Below, piece by piece: positions 47,911-61,754 of a stretch of 64,000 nt of DNA (its first letter is position 1; every line of letters begins with the position of its first letter). The position numbers and the translations under genes are program-made. The notes under the pieces are model-generated. The model saw only the letters and a list, made by a program, of their open reading frames with translations. It was not told where the DNA came from and did not search any database. Source of the DNA: Arthonia radiata (lineage: Eukaryota; Ascomycota; Arthoniomycetes; Arthoniales; Arthoniaceae); contig PSQN01000012.1 in assembly GCA_002989075.1 (NCBI GenBank), forward strand, positions 868,001 through 932,000. Reading direction: 5' to 3'.

Positions 47911-48369
47911 CTCCTTCTTTCTATAATAGTCTCTATTATAGTATAGATATAGTATAGATAAGCCCTAGTTACTCTCTATAAGACTAGAAGTAGTACTAGT
48001 AATAAGAAAAGGTACCTTATCTCTATAGATAGTACTTGGGTATTAGTATCCTTTATAGTAACTATCTAATAGGTATTAAGATAGCTATGCCTTAAGATAA
48101 AAGAACTAGTTATCTTAAATAATATATTATCTAAATAGTAACTATATTTATATTATAACTTATCTATACTTTATATATATAATACTTACTCTATATCTAG
48201 CTATAATTATAAACTATAATATACTTCTTAAAGCTAGCTTTATACTTATTATATATATATATCTAATATACCTATAATATACTCTTCTCTTATATATAAT
48301 ACTAGCTATAGATATACTAGTACCTACTAGTAATATCATTCTATACTACTAATATATTATATATATTAC

Positions 48370-48450
48370 TAAGCCTTTATCTAGGTAACTAGAAGATAAT
48401 ATTAATAGAAGATAAACTAAAAGGTAATCTATGATAAAGAATAGTCTTTT
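48370..48450. repeat. Short dispersed repeat, copy 1
   Basis: The block beginning AAGCCTTTATCTAGGTAACT and ending GATAAAGAAT recurs at about 63,885-63,967, where it is interrupted by a gypsy LTR. Confidence 0.65.
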
Positions 48451-49659
48451 TAATATAGTAGGCGTATTAATAGCTTCTAAATATAGTAAATAGTTAATTT
48501 AAGCTAATTTTATAATACTATACTTCTCTCTATTTAGCTAGTTATTCTTAACTAGTAAAATAATAGAGGGTTTTAGCTATATTAGTTAGAGTTTATATAG
48601 ATAGTATTTATAGAAGCTTTCTAGTAATTCTTAGGTATATTTAAAGTCTTTAATTAAATACTATTAGTAGTTCTTATTATATATATTATTTTATCTAAGC
48701 TTAAATTTACTTTTAATATTTCTATATATTAATAATATTTTTAACTATCTATTTATTATTATTATTTATTATGATTAGCTCTAATTTTAGATTATTTTAG
48801 TCTTTTAAAGGTTAATTAAGGTTCTTGAATAGTATTAATAAGTTAAAGGTTCTATAAATTTCTAAAATATTTTAGTAAGTTAAGTATATAGATATTTTTT
48901 ATTGATAAATAATTATATATAGTCTAATATACTTATAATTAAGCATCTTTAATAGTTAATTAGTCTTTATATTTTTAGTTAATAACTAAACTTTACTACT
49001 AACTTTAAATATAGTGCCAGACTACTATTTATTAGCTTACTTTATTATTCTTAGTTATACTTCTTCTATACTTATTTTTTCTTAAGTCTAAACTTCTTTA
49101 AACTTATTTACTACTAGATTTATTTTATCTTTCTATACTTTATTATATACTAATTAGTCTTAGTTAGTAGTTTTAATAATAAATTCAAAGCTTATTTTAA
49201 ATTTAAATTTATATATTATTCTATATAGTAATATTTTAGTTATTTTAAAAACTATAGTATTAGCTACTAGTTTTACTACTAGAAGTATATTATACTAATT
49301 ATTCTAAAATTAATTAATAAATATATAAAGGTATACTTTTATACTTTAGCAAGAGACTTTAAATTACCTATTAGTTTAAAAGTAATATACTATTAATAGT
49401 TTAGTATTTACTCTAAGCTACTTTATTAAGTACTTTAAAACTATACTTATAAAATAGAGGTCTTAGTTAAATATTAATAACCTTAAAAGCTCTTACTTAT
49501 ACTAAATATTATAGTATATTAGATTTACTATTAACTCTGTATTTATATTATTTAGACTAAACTTATAGAAAAGAAAGGTTTTTAACTTAATAAGTCTATT
49601 AACTAAAACTAAAATAGTAATATTTTAATTTAGATTTAACTTTAGAAGGTTAGTAATAA

Positions 49660-50745
49660 GATTTATAGTATAGTTAAAGTTAAGCCTCTTAGAGGCTAAT
49701 AATAGTTAAAGTAGTCCTATAGGTTTCTTATTCTAGAGTTTTACTCTTTAATAAATATAATAATTATTATTAAACTACTTAATCTTCTAAAGTGGTTATA
49801 AAAACTAGTAATATTAAGCTAGCTACAACATTATATTACTAATTTTTAGATATTCTATCTCTATTAAAGAATATACTTTATTAATTATTTTAGTAATATA
49901 TAAGCTAGAGACTATAAAGTATTTCTATACTAATAATAGACTATTTAAATTAGAGTAAAGAAAAAAATAGTATTTCTCTATATTCTTTTTAATTAAATTA
50001 TTCTTTTAGTAGTTTACTAAAGTATAGTAAATTTAATTAAAAGCCTTATTTTTAAAATTTATACTCTTAATAGTTTTTTTTAAGAGACTTAGATAGCTCT
50101 ATTTTATACTCTATTTTAATTAGATAGACTTAATAGTTCTATTAAACCTTAAAAGAGAGCTTACTAGTTAGTAATAAGGTTTAAAATATATTAGAGTTTT
50201 CTTTTATTTTTAATTTTAAAGCTCTTTATATTAGAGTATTTACTTTTTTATTTATAGCTTCTTATTAGTATATAATTTTAAAGTTAAATATTAATAGAAA
50301 TTTTATCTATTAAGCTTATTATTAAGTTAGTTACTTTATAGATATAAAGTACTTTAGTACTTAGTTATCTATAAGAATTTATATTAGCTTATTAATTAGT
50401 ACTAATTATAATTTTAGCTAAAATATCTTAAAAAATTTGATAATTACTAGTAGCTTCTTATTATAAATTATATAATTTACTTATATAGGGTTAAAGCTAA
50501 ATAACTAATATACAATAAATCTTAATAAACTATCTTTATTAAGCTATAATAATATACTAGCTATAATAGAATCTAAAGAGTTATATTTAATAAAGAATTA
50601 TTTATTTAGCTAAAAGTATATTAATACTAGCTTTTTACTAACTTTCTTTTTTAGCTACTTAAAGGCTTTATTATAAATAATATCTTATAGTCTACTATTT
50701 TTCTTTATTAAGTTATCTATTAGCTAAGCTATCTTACTAAAGTTA
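49660..50745 (-). pseudogene. Gypsy RNase H region, copy 2
   Basis: Direct repeat of 45,940-46,924 at about 3.7 kb distance, including the stretch ATAGGTTTCTTATT and the RNase H frame on the - strand. It has no MITE. It is cut at 50,745 by a copia LTR fragment. Confidence 0.68.
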
Positions 50746-50853
50746 TGTTCAAAAAGGTACAGAGAAGAAGAAGAATACTACTATAAAGAGTAGAAATACG
50801 AGACCAGCTTAGAACTAGTACAATACTTAGGCTTAGTATAGATACAATACTTA
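50746..50853 (-). mobile_element. Copia LTR fragment (about 108 bp)
   Basis: Starts TGTTCAAAAAGGTACAG and follows the terminus of the copia LTRs to GATACAATACTTA, then stops abruptly. The remaining ~400 bp of LTR are missing, so the fragment marks a deletion inside the gypsy pol. Confidence 0.8.
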
Positions 50854-50869
50854 TCTAATAGATATATAC

Positions 50870-51160
50870 TTAGAACGTTATAGGAGTATTTATAAGACTA
50901 AAAGATGTTACTATATACTTAAAGTACCTATAATATATTTAAAATATAGTCTTCTACTTATTACTATAATATATATATATATAATAGTATATATTCTTAA
51001 GATTTAGCTTTATATATAGCTTAGCTCTAGATAGGCGGTTAAGTATCTTACTAATAAATAGAAGTAGGTATTAGTCTTTAATAGTAACCTTGTTTAGTCT
51101 ATAGTAATTAATATAAAGATATAGAGTACTATTCTTCTTTAGTATAAAAAGGATAGAAGC
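50870..51160 (-). pseudogene. Gypsy reverse transcriptase N-terminal piece
   Basis: On the - strand the frame reads NYYRLNKVTIKD, then LLFISKILNRLSRAK and FSLINTPITF, matching gypsy RT VDYRxLNKVTIKDRYPLPLI...LxGAK...PFGLTNAPATFQ. It ends at the copia LTR fragment, so the central RT is missing here. Confidence 0.78.
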
Positions 51161-53647
51161 TTCTACTAGGCTAGTAGACTATCTAATCTATCTAGCTACT
51201 TTAGCCTTTTTTAGATACTTTTAGAGTACCTATAGCTTCTTTTCTAAGAGGTTATAGAGCGGCCTATAGAGTAGGTTACTAGTTATCTTAATTATATAGT
51301 CTTCTTTCTTAAAGGAAGCTAGCTAAGCTACCTTCTTAATATTAAAATTATTATTATATATCTTAGTATATATAGGTCTCTTATATATCTTATATATAGT
51401 TTCTATAGGTATTAGATTTATAATAACTATAAAGACTATAGATTTACTAATTACATTTTCTATAAACTTAGAGGATTTAAGGGCTTATAGCAAGTTAATC
51501 TTAATAGGCTAGCGCTATACTAGCTCTTCTATATTAATTTATATATACCTTTAATATTACTCTTCTATATCTAGTAAAATATCTCTATTCTTCTAGTTAA
51601 TAGTATAGAAGGTTAATTTAATAGAGAACGTTTAACTCTAACTATCTATTATCTAAATATATAGTTAGTAGGCGCTATAATAGAATATAGACCTACTATT
51701 AACTAGCTCTAGCTATAGTAGACGTACTTAAACTATAGAAAGCGTATATACTATAATATAAGCTTATATAATTATATTAATATTTATACTAGTATTAAGT
51801 AGAACCTATATAGAAGACTCTATTTAGTATATTTTTATAGTTTCTTACACTTTAATTACTAGTACTACTATAAGTACTTAAACTTAGCTTAGTACTAAGC
51901 CTTTTTATTAGGCTAAGAGTTTTCTATAGTATTTATATTACTCTCTATATACGCTACTACTTTATATATATAGTTCTTTTTCTTTTATTAGAGATAGTCT
52001 TATATCTAGTAGTCTTTTAACCTATATATAAGTAAGTATTATTCTTATACTATACTCTCTATTTAGAATTAGAGTCTTACTCTTCTATAGATAGCTAACT
52101 ATAATTACTCTAATTATTTTACTTATACCTTTAATATTTACTTTACCTATATTCTATATATATTAAGCTTCTACTTTAGTAACTATCCCTTTATAAGTAT
52201 ACTACTAGTTAAGTATCTACTTATTCTAGATAAAATATAAGCGTAATAAGACCTTATAAGTTACTAGATAGCTTAGTTTTAGCTTAGAGCTATATTAAGA
52301 TCTTAGGCTTTAAGTATACTAAGAAGTCTATATACTACTCTACCTTAAATTTTAGTAGAAGGTAGACCTATAGCGTCTTAAACTTAGTTACTAAGGTCTA
52401 AACTATACTTTTCTATTTTAAGTTATAGTACTTCTTGGTAGTATCTAGCTTTCTATTTAGTAGGTTTTTTACTAAATTACTAAGAAAGCTATTAAACTCT
52501 TTTTAGTTAAAAGATATATCTAAGGTATTCTTCTTATTAAAATATATACTCTATATATTTTAAGTACTATCTCTTAGAAACTATATTATATATAGAACCT
52601 TAGTATTATTATCATTAAGATAATAAGAGTTAAGCTAAAAGGCTACCTTAAGATAGTATATAAATAAGTTATAATTACTAATTAACTTACCCTTAAACTA
52701 AGGAGAATTAAAGATTTTAGATACTTTATAGCTATACTTTATAAGCTTCTTACTTATAGTCTACTTATAAATAATATATAGCTTTAGTAAATTTATAGAC
52801 TATAATCTTATAGCCTCTATACTTAATATACTAGCTAGTAAGAAAGATACCTTATTTTTAATAGTAGTAACTAGTATTTAGCTAATAGAAGTTAGTACTC
52901 TACTATCTTCTAAAAGCTAGAGCCTTTAGATATTACTCTATAGATTTTCTAGTTCTTATCTCTTTTTATCTATATTAATTAAGCATTAATACTATACCTA
53001 AGCTACTAGTATCTAAGCGTCTAGCTACTAAAGCTCTCTTACTATAGTAATATCTTTTCTCTTTCTTATCTTTATCTTTATAATAAAAACTCTATACTTT
53101 ACTATCTTTAAGAGAAATATTAGGATTATTAATACTATTATATATAGAAGAGAGAAGAGAGTTCTATATATCTTTATTTAATATATCTTATCTACGCTAT
53201 ATAGGTTCTTTAGTAGTAGTACTAGTACTATAAGCTTAGTTAGCTATTACTAACCTAGCCTCTTCTAACTATCTTTCTATATATAAGTAGTCTTACTTAT
53301 ATATTCTAGGTATCTCTATTCTTTGAGACTACTAGAACTATAAGGAAAAGAGATTAGAACTATAAATAGATACTCTAGTAGTATAGAATAGGTAGAACTA
53401 TACCTTATATTAATAGTAGAACTAATCTCTAAGGAATAGAAGAAGAGAGCCTTCTACTTCTTAGATAAAACTCTATATCTTAGTAGCCTAATAGGGCTAT
53501 ACTAGGGCTGTACCTTAGTTATATCTTAACTATAACTATAACATACTTTTATATCTTCTTACTATAGTTATTTTTAGTCTTTAATAGCTTAAATATTTTT
53601 AAAAAACTAACTTAATACTAGTTAATATAATAATAAGTTTTAGATAC
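51161..53647. other. Degraded AT-rich DNA, probable gypsy gag/pol upstream part
   Basis: By position this is upstream of RT on the - strand. No motif is clear. It includes the second copy of the 190-bp block (53,368-53,556). Confidence 0.35.
53368..53556. repeat. Duplicated 185-190-bp block, copy 2
   Basis: Same strand and nearly the same sequence as 47,720-47,910. Confidence 0.75.
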
Positions 53648-54154
53648 TGTTGGAAATTAACCAACTAGCTGGTTAGCCGGAACCCCTAGGGGCCCGGAGT
53701 ATCGGACAGGTTCTACCAGCTGTCTCGGTCTAGAATAGAACAAGCCTTTTACCTAAAGGGTCGGGCCTAGTGGCCCGGGCCTAGGTCAAAAAGGAGCATT
53801 ATACGATCCGTTCTAAACAGCTGGCCCGTAGTCTAAGACAATACGGAATAGACTTAGAGACTAACAGTTTTAGATAGACGGAATTACTATCTTATACGGT
53901 AAGTTACAGGTTATCTGGCCTCTATCAAAAGAACAGATATCTATTAAGTCCTGTACGGGCCGCTAGACTTAAATATATAAGCTAGGATCCTTCTAGAGGA
54001 TTCTAGCTAACAAGACAGACAACACAACAACAGCTTCTCTTTGTTACTAAGTATTGTACCTGTAACAAGTCTAAGTATTGCACCAGTCCCAAGCTAGTCT
54101 CGTCTTCCTACTCTTTGTAGTAGTATTCTTCTTCTTCCCTGCACCTTTTTAACA
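53648..54154 (+). mobile_element. Solo copia LTR (507 bp) with TSD GATAC
   Basis: Begins TGTTGGAAATTAACC, ends CCTTTTTAACA, and is flanked by GATAC on both sides (53,643-53,647 and 54,155-54,159). It is the reverse complement of the LTRs at 18,555 and 30,503 but keeps far more G and C (for example GGCCCGGGCC), so it has suffered much less mutation. It is best explained as a later insertion reduced by LTR-LTR recombination. Confidence 0.92.
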
Positions 54155-54159
54155 GATAC

Positions 54160-56053
54160 TTAACCTCTTACTTATAAAACTTATACTTCTTAATATTCAT
54201 ATATAGGCTAATAGACTATAATTATACTAAGACCTACTAAATATATTTCTTATATTTCTTCTTAGTCTTACTAAAGATTAGTATATTATTTAAGTATATC
54301 TAAAAAGAAGTTATTTATAAAGTAAGAATATATTATATAATTTAAAAGAAACTATATTATACTTATAGTTTTTAAGATAAATTATAAAGATTATAAGATT
54401 TAAATCTTCTTTTAATACTATTTAAAGCTAATAAAAAGCTTACTAAATATTAAGCTTTAAGAACTACTAAATTTTAGTAACTTTTACTGATATTTCTTTA
54501 ATTAATAGTAATAGATATAAGTCTCTTTAAGTTACTATATTTAGTTTTTTATAGTTAATATATAAAGAAAATCTATCTTCTAGTCTCTAAATAAATAGAA
54601 TTAAAGAACTATAGTAAAAATTACTAAGAGACATATACTATTTAATAATATTTATCTATATATAGTATTTAATTAAGCTTACTTCTTTAGTTAATATTCT
54701 CTTTAAAGACTTATAATATAGTAGTTCTATATTATACTTTAACTTAATTTTTAAGTTTTATAGTTAATATAGAGATAATCTATTTACTCTATTTTTATTA
54801 AATATATTTAAGAACTTCTAAAATTCTTTAAATAGTTTAGACTTAGAGTCTATTATCTTTTACTTTTTATCTTTATAGAATTTTATATCTTTTATAAATA
54901 TAAAGAATATCTTTATATCTCTATACTTTACTAAGTATTAAAAGAGCGCTATACTAATGAATTTAATATCTATAAAATTATTAGATTTAGTAGTCTTATA
55001 CTCTTACTTTAGAGCTTACTTATATTCTTTATATATTCTTTTTTTAAATAATACCTTCTAAGTATCTCTAGTAGCAAAATACTTCTTATTATTAGTTAAT
55101 TATACTTATAGTAATTAGTATAGTATACACCTTTAATTAGAACTTTTTAATAGGTAAGAGGTACTTAAGTATCTTAAATTTAGAGAATAGAGGTTTCTTT
55201 AATATAGAAAAATTATTAGGTATCTAGTTACTATTATATAATAGTTTATTATTAATTTAAGTTAGTAGAAAGTTAAATAGAAATTTAGATATTATTAACT
55301 AATTCTAAATAGACTCTTATTTATATTTATAATTATTTATAAATTTTAATATACTACTCCTATAGTCTATAAAGATAGAGTAATTTTTTAACTAGTACTT
55401 TTCTAGTAGTAACTTTTATTTATCTAGTCTTATAATATAGAATATTATTCTTAAAATCTAGTAATCTTATATTTAAATTAATAAAGAGTTTTTTTCCAAT
55501 AATCTATCCCAATTAGTCTTTAAACTCTCTAGTAATTAGAGACTTAGTTAATTTTACTAGGCTAATCTTAAACTATTAATATATCTTTTTGATAATATAA
55601 TAATACATAATAGTAGTAACTTAGTAACCTATATCTATTATTATTAAGAATTTAAATAGGTCTTAATTTTATTTACTAGCTATTAAGAGCTATATCTAGA
55701 TAAATAGGTTACTCTATATCTTAAAAGTATTCTTAATACTAACTACTTAAAAAAGAGAGAAAGAAAGGTTATTAGACTCTTTTAAGTTACTATTATTACT
55801 AGATTTTAGCCTCTCTAGCTAAACTTTATAGAGAGCTATATATTTCTCTATTTAAATATAGAAGCCTTATTCTAAGAATAATTCCTCTAATAGTATCTCC
55901 TCTTTTAATACTTATAGTAGATAATACCTTTAGAGTTTTATTAGAAAGAAATTAGAGTTAATTAATATACTACTCAAGTTATAGAAAGCTATCTATAGCT
56001 ATACTACTAATAGCTATTAGAGCTATAATTATTTAAATTTATAAGAGATAGTA
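54160..56053 (-). pseudogene. Second gypsy RT piece and degraded pol DNA
   Basis: On the - strand about 54,330-54,230 reads IYLNNILIFSKTKKKYKKYI, the RT active site YLDDILIFS with Asp-to-Asn changes, directly beside the solo LTR that split it. Sequence up to LTR copy E is otherwise unassigned. Confidence 0.65.
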
Positions 56054-57054
56054 TACCTTATAGCCTATTCTATAGGTTTAGATACTATTATAATCTTATT
56101 ATTAGACTATTATAAAATAGATATAGAATAGTTTTAAAACTAGATTAAACTAATTTTAAAAACTCTTATAAATTTAGATCTTATAACCGCTACTACTATT
56201 AAAATACTTTATAAAACTAGTAATCTAGCTATAATATATTTTCTTACAATTACTAGAGTAGAAATAAGATGTAATCTAGTTTTACTACTATATTATAACT
56301 ATATTATGACTTTATATTAAACTAACAATCTTCTACTAGTCTAACTCTACTTAAGATTTAGATCTTTATCTAGATTTTAATATACTTTTAGTATAGGTAG
56401 TAGTTATAAGATCTAGAATATATGATTTTCTTTTTTCTTTTAAGTTTAGCTTAGCCTAGTAGATACTATACTAAGTACTAGAATAGCTTTTTATAGTAAC
56501 TTTTAGTCTAGATTCTAAAACTTTAATAATTTGATATCTAGCGTTGCTATTTAGTAAGTTAGCTTTATATTACTAGATAGCTACTTCTTCTTTAAGATAG
56601 GGCTAGCTAACCCTAGGGTAGCTTTATAACATAGTTTTATATATAGTTTTATAGTAGTATTATATTATCTACATTATATAGAATTAAATATTATAAATAT
56701 AAATAGAACTTTTTTTAGATAGTTTTCTTGATTTTTTTATTAATTTAGATAATAAGAATAAAATATAAGCTAGTATATTAGTAGAAATATAGTTAAATAG
56801 ATAAATATATATATTCACTAGTATAGTAGCTCTAACTTTTATTAGAATTTATTAAATTATAAATATATTGCTAAATATAGAGTCTTTTACTACTCTAGAT
56901 ATAGAGAGTATTTAAGAAACTATTCTAGTTTTAATATAGTTTTAGTAGTTTTTTTAATCTAAATAAGTATAGTATAGATACTAAAAACTATATTATAGCC
57001 TTTTTATAACTATATAATAACTATCTCTAAACTTCTAAGAGGGCCTCTAAGGTA
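56054..57054 (-). mobile_element. Gypsy-type LTR copy E (inverted)
   Basis: About 1,001 bp from TACCTTATAGCC to CCTCTAAGGTA, reverse complement of copies A-C and parallel to D. With D it may bound a - strand element now swollen to about 17 kb by later insertions and duplications. Confidence 0.62.
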
Positions 57055-60000
57055 GTTTATAAGTAACTATTATAAACTATACTTTACAGAATTATCTACT
57101 ATAGTTAATAACATAATTACTATAGATAAAAAGAAATCTATAGTGCTATATAGCTTAAAATAAGTATAAGACGCTATATTATTTAATAAACTTAAAGATA
57201 CTAATAAAGTCTTCTTTCTATCTAAGAAGTATCTCTTCTAATTAGTAGACTACTTTATATAATATATAATATAGATACTAGCTAATAATAAGAACGATAG
57301 TATCTATAGTATATTCTATTAATACTACTATCTAACTATATAAAAATATATAATAATCTAGTAGATATATTTTAGAATAGCGCTAGAGATATAACTAAGC
57401 TATCTTAAGTATAATATCTATAAATCTCTTATTATATATATATATAGCTATATACCTTACAATAATAAGTACAATTAGAAGAATAGAAAGGTTCTTAATA
57501 AAATATAAAAGCTTAAGAATAGATAGTATAATAAGAAATAAGAGTTCTAGAAGTAATTTATAGCTTTAATATCTAGTAGTATTAATATAACTAATAAATA
57601 ACTTCTTAACAATATACGTTTTTCTCTAACTAGTATATACTATATATTATTAGTTATCCTCTTTAAACGTATTTATAGTATAATACTAATGTATAATAGA
57701 TATAATAAATAGAATTACTAGAACAGATATTTCTATTATTATTCCTCCTATAGACGATCCTAATAATATTAAAGATAGTTAGAAAGATATTAGAATAGAT
57801 AGAAAAGATAGTATAGATAAGTTAGTAAAGAATACTAAGAGATATAGAAATATTATTATTAATATTATTAATAACCTAGAAAAGATTAAGCTAGTAACTA
57901 ATATATAGTAACTATTAAGCTTAGATATTATTTTTCCTATAAAGGATCTATATAATTTTAGTTCTTAACTAAATACTTTTATATAGCTTAGATAATTTCT
58001 ATTACAGCTATTAATAATAAAGTAGAAAGAAAATAATATATCTAATCTATAGCTTATAGCTAATATAATTGATATTAAGAAAAGTAAATTTAAAGAAGAT
58101 AATCTAGATCTTAATAAGACTAGAGAGAATTTCAAGAGAGAGAATACTATATTCTTACTTTAAACTAACTAATATATTAATAACTAATTAGTAGGAGTAT
58201 ATGTATATAAAGAAGCTTAATAGTATTAACTACTAGCTAGATAACTTATATATAGCTTATATACATCTCTATATAGTAGATACTATATATCTTATAAAAT
58301 CTATTCTATATCTTATACTATATCTTATAATATAGATAATTAAAAAAATTTAATGGTTATTTAAGAGCTTCAAGATTATAGTATACTATAGAGAGTAGAT
58401 AAGTAAGTATATAGCGTTATCTAGTATTATAATTATTAAGGACCTCTATAAAATAAACGATATCTTTAATTAGAACTAAGCTAATAATAGAACTATTATA
58501 ATCTCTATATATAAAACTTAGTATTATTACTATAGCCCTTATATACTAAAGTTATAGATATAAAAAAACTATTCTTACACTTTGATATAGAAGAAAAAGG
58601 ACTAGAAGAGCTAGTTCTAGTTATATATAGTAAACCTCTCTATAGTCTCTAAAGACCAGTAGTTAATTCTATATAAAATATTCTAGTTTATTAGTTATAA
58701 TAAAGTATATAATGCTGCTAGCTATATAGTATAAATCTACTAGTTAATCTACTTCCTTAATATAGGCTTTTATCTACTTATTATAGTAAATTTTATTCTA
58801 TATATACTAAAAAGCTTTCTTAGTCTAATAACCTTAATTTAGTACCTAAAGTATATAATTAATAGTATTAAAGCTATAGCTTAGCGTTAGAGTAAGGTAT
58901 AGAGATACATAGATACTAACCTATATCTATAGAAGGACTATAAGTAGTTATTAAAGCTTTAAGTTTTAGCTTACTACTTTAATAAGTATACTATAAAGTA
59001 AGTTAAAAAAGATAACAATTTAGTAAATAAGAGTAAAAAGATATAAATTAAGTAGGTACTAATTTACTATAACTATAAGTTATATATCTTCTTCAATATA
59101 GATACCCGTCTTAGTACCTAAATATCTTTCTTTAAGATACTTTAAATAGAGTATAACTTTATAGATAATTAGCTTAATAAGTATAGTAAATATAAGAAAG
59201 AGTAATAAGACCTTATTATAGTAGTTATTAAGATAAATAGTAGTAAATAGGCTACTTATATATACTAGAGTACTAAGAAAATGTAGAAGCTTATAATTTA
59301 GAAGTATATCTAAAGCTAAGATTCTTAGAGAAGATACTTAAGTTAAAATAGATTAAACTCTAGTATAAGATAGCTCTTTATAAATATCTTTATAAGATAG
59401 CTATACTTATCTATATAAACTACCTAAAGAAAATACTAAGTCTATCTAACATACTAGACTTTAATAACTATAACCTCTTAGTACTCCTCTAGTATTAGCT
59501 TACTAATACTCTAAAGATCTATACCTTTTTTAAATTAGTTATAGATACTATACTACTTAAAAAGAAGTATATAGTATTATATACTATATTTTCTACTAAA
59601 TAGCTTTTACTTTACTAGATACTCTATACTTTAAAAAATAATATTATCTATATCTATCTAAATATAAGTATCTAAAAGTATAATAAAGTAACTATTATAT
59701 TCTATACTTCTAGTAATAACTAGACTTCAGTTTACTTATTTAACTACTATACCTCTACTAATAGAGTAAATCTCTATAAAGAGTACTATATTGTTATACT
59801 CTTTAATATTAACTCTTTAATAGGCGCTTAGTAGTAGAAATAGAATTAGATCTACTATATTAGCTAGTATTAAGATATAATCTCTATAGAGTATATACTT
59901 TACTATATATTCTTAGTTAACTATCTAATAAATAATATAATAAAATATATTTTAAGCTATTATTAATACTAGACTATTATATATTCTATAATAGTACTAA

Positions 60001-61754
60001 TAATAGTACTACTAGTAAGAAAATTAAGAGATAGTATTAGACCTTAGTAGTTAGTATATAATTAGTACTATAGGCTCTAAGAAGCTTAATTAAATAATAA
60101 AGAATAACAAGGTACTAGGTATAAAAGAGTTTATATTATTAGAGGTTATCTACTATATTATACTTATAGTTAAGAGGGAGTAAATTATATATACCTAGGA
60201 TTATAGTATATAATATATACCTCTATAAATACTTTTATACCTAGTATATTCTTTTATATAGTAGTAGAAGCTACTAGGTTAGTAGTAGTAAAGTAGAAGG
60301 GTATATTTAGTATAAATATACTTATAGCTACTATTCTATAGTAGAAAGAAGAAAGCTATTTATAGAGATACTATATCTACTTAAATAGTATATTAATTAA
60401 TATCTAATATTCTAAATATTTTAATTTTATTATATATTTTAATCTTATATACTAGCTTATATATCTACTAGTTTTTTAAGTATATATAGCTATAGCGCTA
60501 CTACTTAAGCTTAGATACTAGTATCTAGCTTTTCTAATAAGTAAAGAGAAAGAGTAGTAGTTATATATTACTATTTCTAATATACTATACTATAACTCTT
60601 CTATACTAGCTCTAATACTCTTTTTTAGTAAGATCTAAGATATTAAGAGTATCTTAGATATAAAGTATACCTTAGGCTAGTATAAAGCCTATATATATCT
60701 ATTTTAGTTCTAGCTTTATCTACTTACTTCTTATATTTTACATTTAATAAAATAGTAAAAATAATTTCTATAGTAATATCAATATAGAGTATATACTCTC
60801 CCTTATCTTTAATATATTCTAGAGGTCCTCTTAAGGATTATACAATATTTAAACTATAATTATAAAGCTTAGTTTAAATTAGTTCTGACCCTAATCTATT
60901 CTAAATTAGAAGTAAAGGCTTGTATTATACTAATTATATAGTAAACTACTAGTTTTTAATAAATGTATAGTTTTAGAAAAACTTAATTAGATTCTTAAAT
61001 TTTTCTAGAGTAGCTTCTAAATTTTAAAATATAAGATATAAACTTGGATAAACTATAATAATATTTTTTCACTAATAAAGTTACTAGTATAGATTAGAAC
61101 TAGATACTACTTTAATTCTAGTTTATATAATCTACTCTAGATATAAAACTCATCTAAACTAGATTAGAACTAATTCTTAGATTAAAACTAATATAATCTA
61201 CTATTCAAAGCTATTATAATACTTCTAAATCTTATAGATAAATCTTATAAGACAATATCTAGTTATAATCTACCTATAGATTATAATATATATAAGTTTA
61301 TTAAAATAATAATAACTTCATATATTTATATTTTCTATTCTAACCTATTTAATACTATAATATCTAGCTATAATAGCTATTTTAATTTCTATAGTTCTAA
61401 GTTCTCTTAAAACTTAGATATAGTTATTGAGAAGGTATGCTAATCTACTAATAATATATCTAAAAATTTAGATCTTCTACTTAATTGAGAATATAATATA
61501 ATAAATTTAGCCTAAAAGATTAAAGATACTAGAAAGAAATTTTAAGATAGCTTAGTTCAAATAATTAGATGTTTAATAATCTATCTATATATCTAATAAA
61601 GCCTAGCTTAAATACTAAATATTATCTAAATACAAATTTAAATAAAGAAAGTCTAGAAGATTAATCTTTTCTATTAGACCTTTATCTAGACTAGATAATA
61701 ATAATAACAATTTAGCTATTATTACTAATAAAGATACTCTCTATATATATTCTA
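57055..61754. other. AT-rich relic DNA with one coherent + strand frame
   Basis: Mostly unresolved. Between about 58,860 and 59,600 a + strand frame stays protein-like through many TAG/TAA codons; it is listed separately. Confidence 0.35.
58860..59600 (+). pseudogene. Unidentified transposon-like ORF relic
   Basis: In the frame starting at 58,870 segments such as QRYIDTNLYLQKDYK, VLIYYNYKLYIFFNIDTRL and EYNFIDNQLNKYSKYKKE are joined without frameshift, interrupted only by codons one transition from Gln or Arg. I do not recognise the protein. The persistence of one frame over about 250 codons makes a former coding region likely. Confidence 0.4.

Larger units (their letters stand above)
47536..49655 (-). 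pseudogene. Gypsy RT-tether piece and degraded pol DNA
   Basis: Just right of the MITE, - strand sequence around 47,740-47,600 carries FYNYYQRFIYNF-like and NLIKKD pieces, the gypsy segment after RT (FLGFxNYYRRFIxxFS...LTKKD). The rest is degraded. It contains the first copies of two repeats described separately (47,720-47,910 and 48,370-48,450). Confidence 0.5.
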
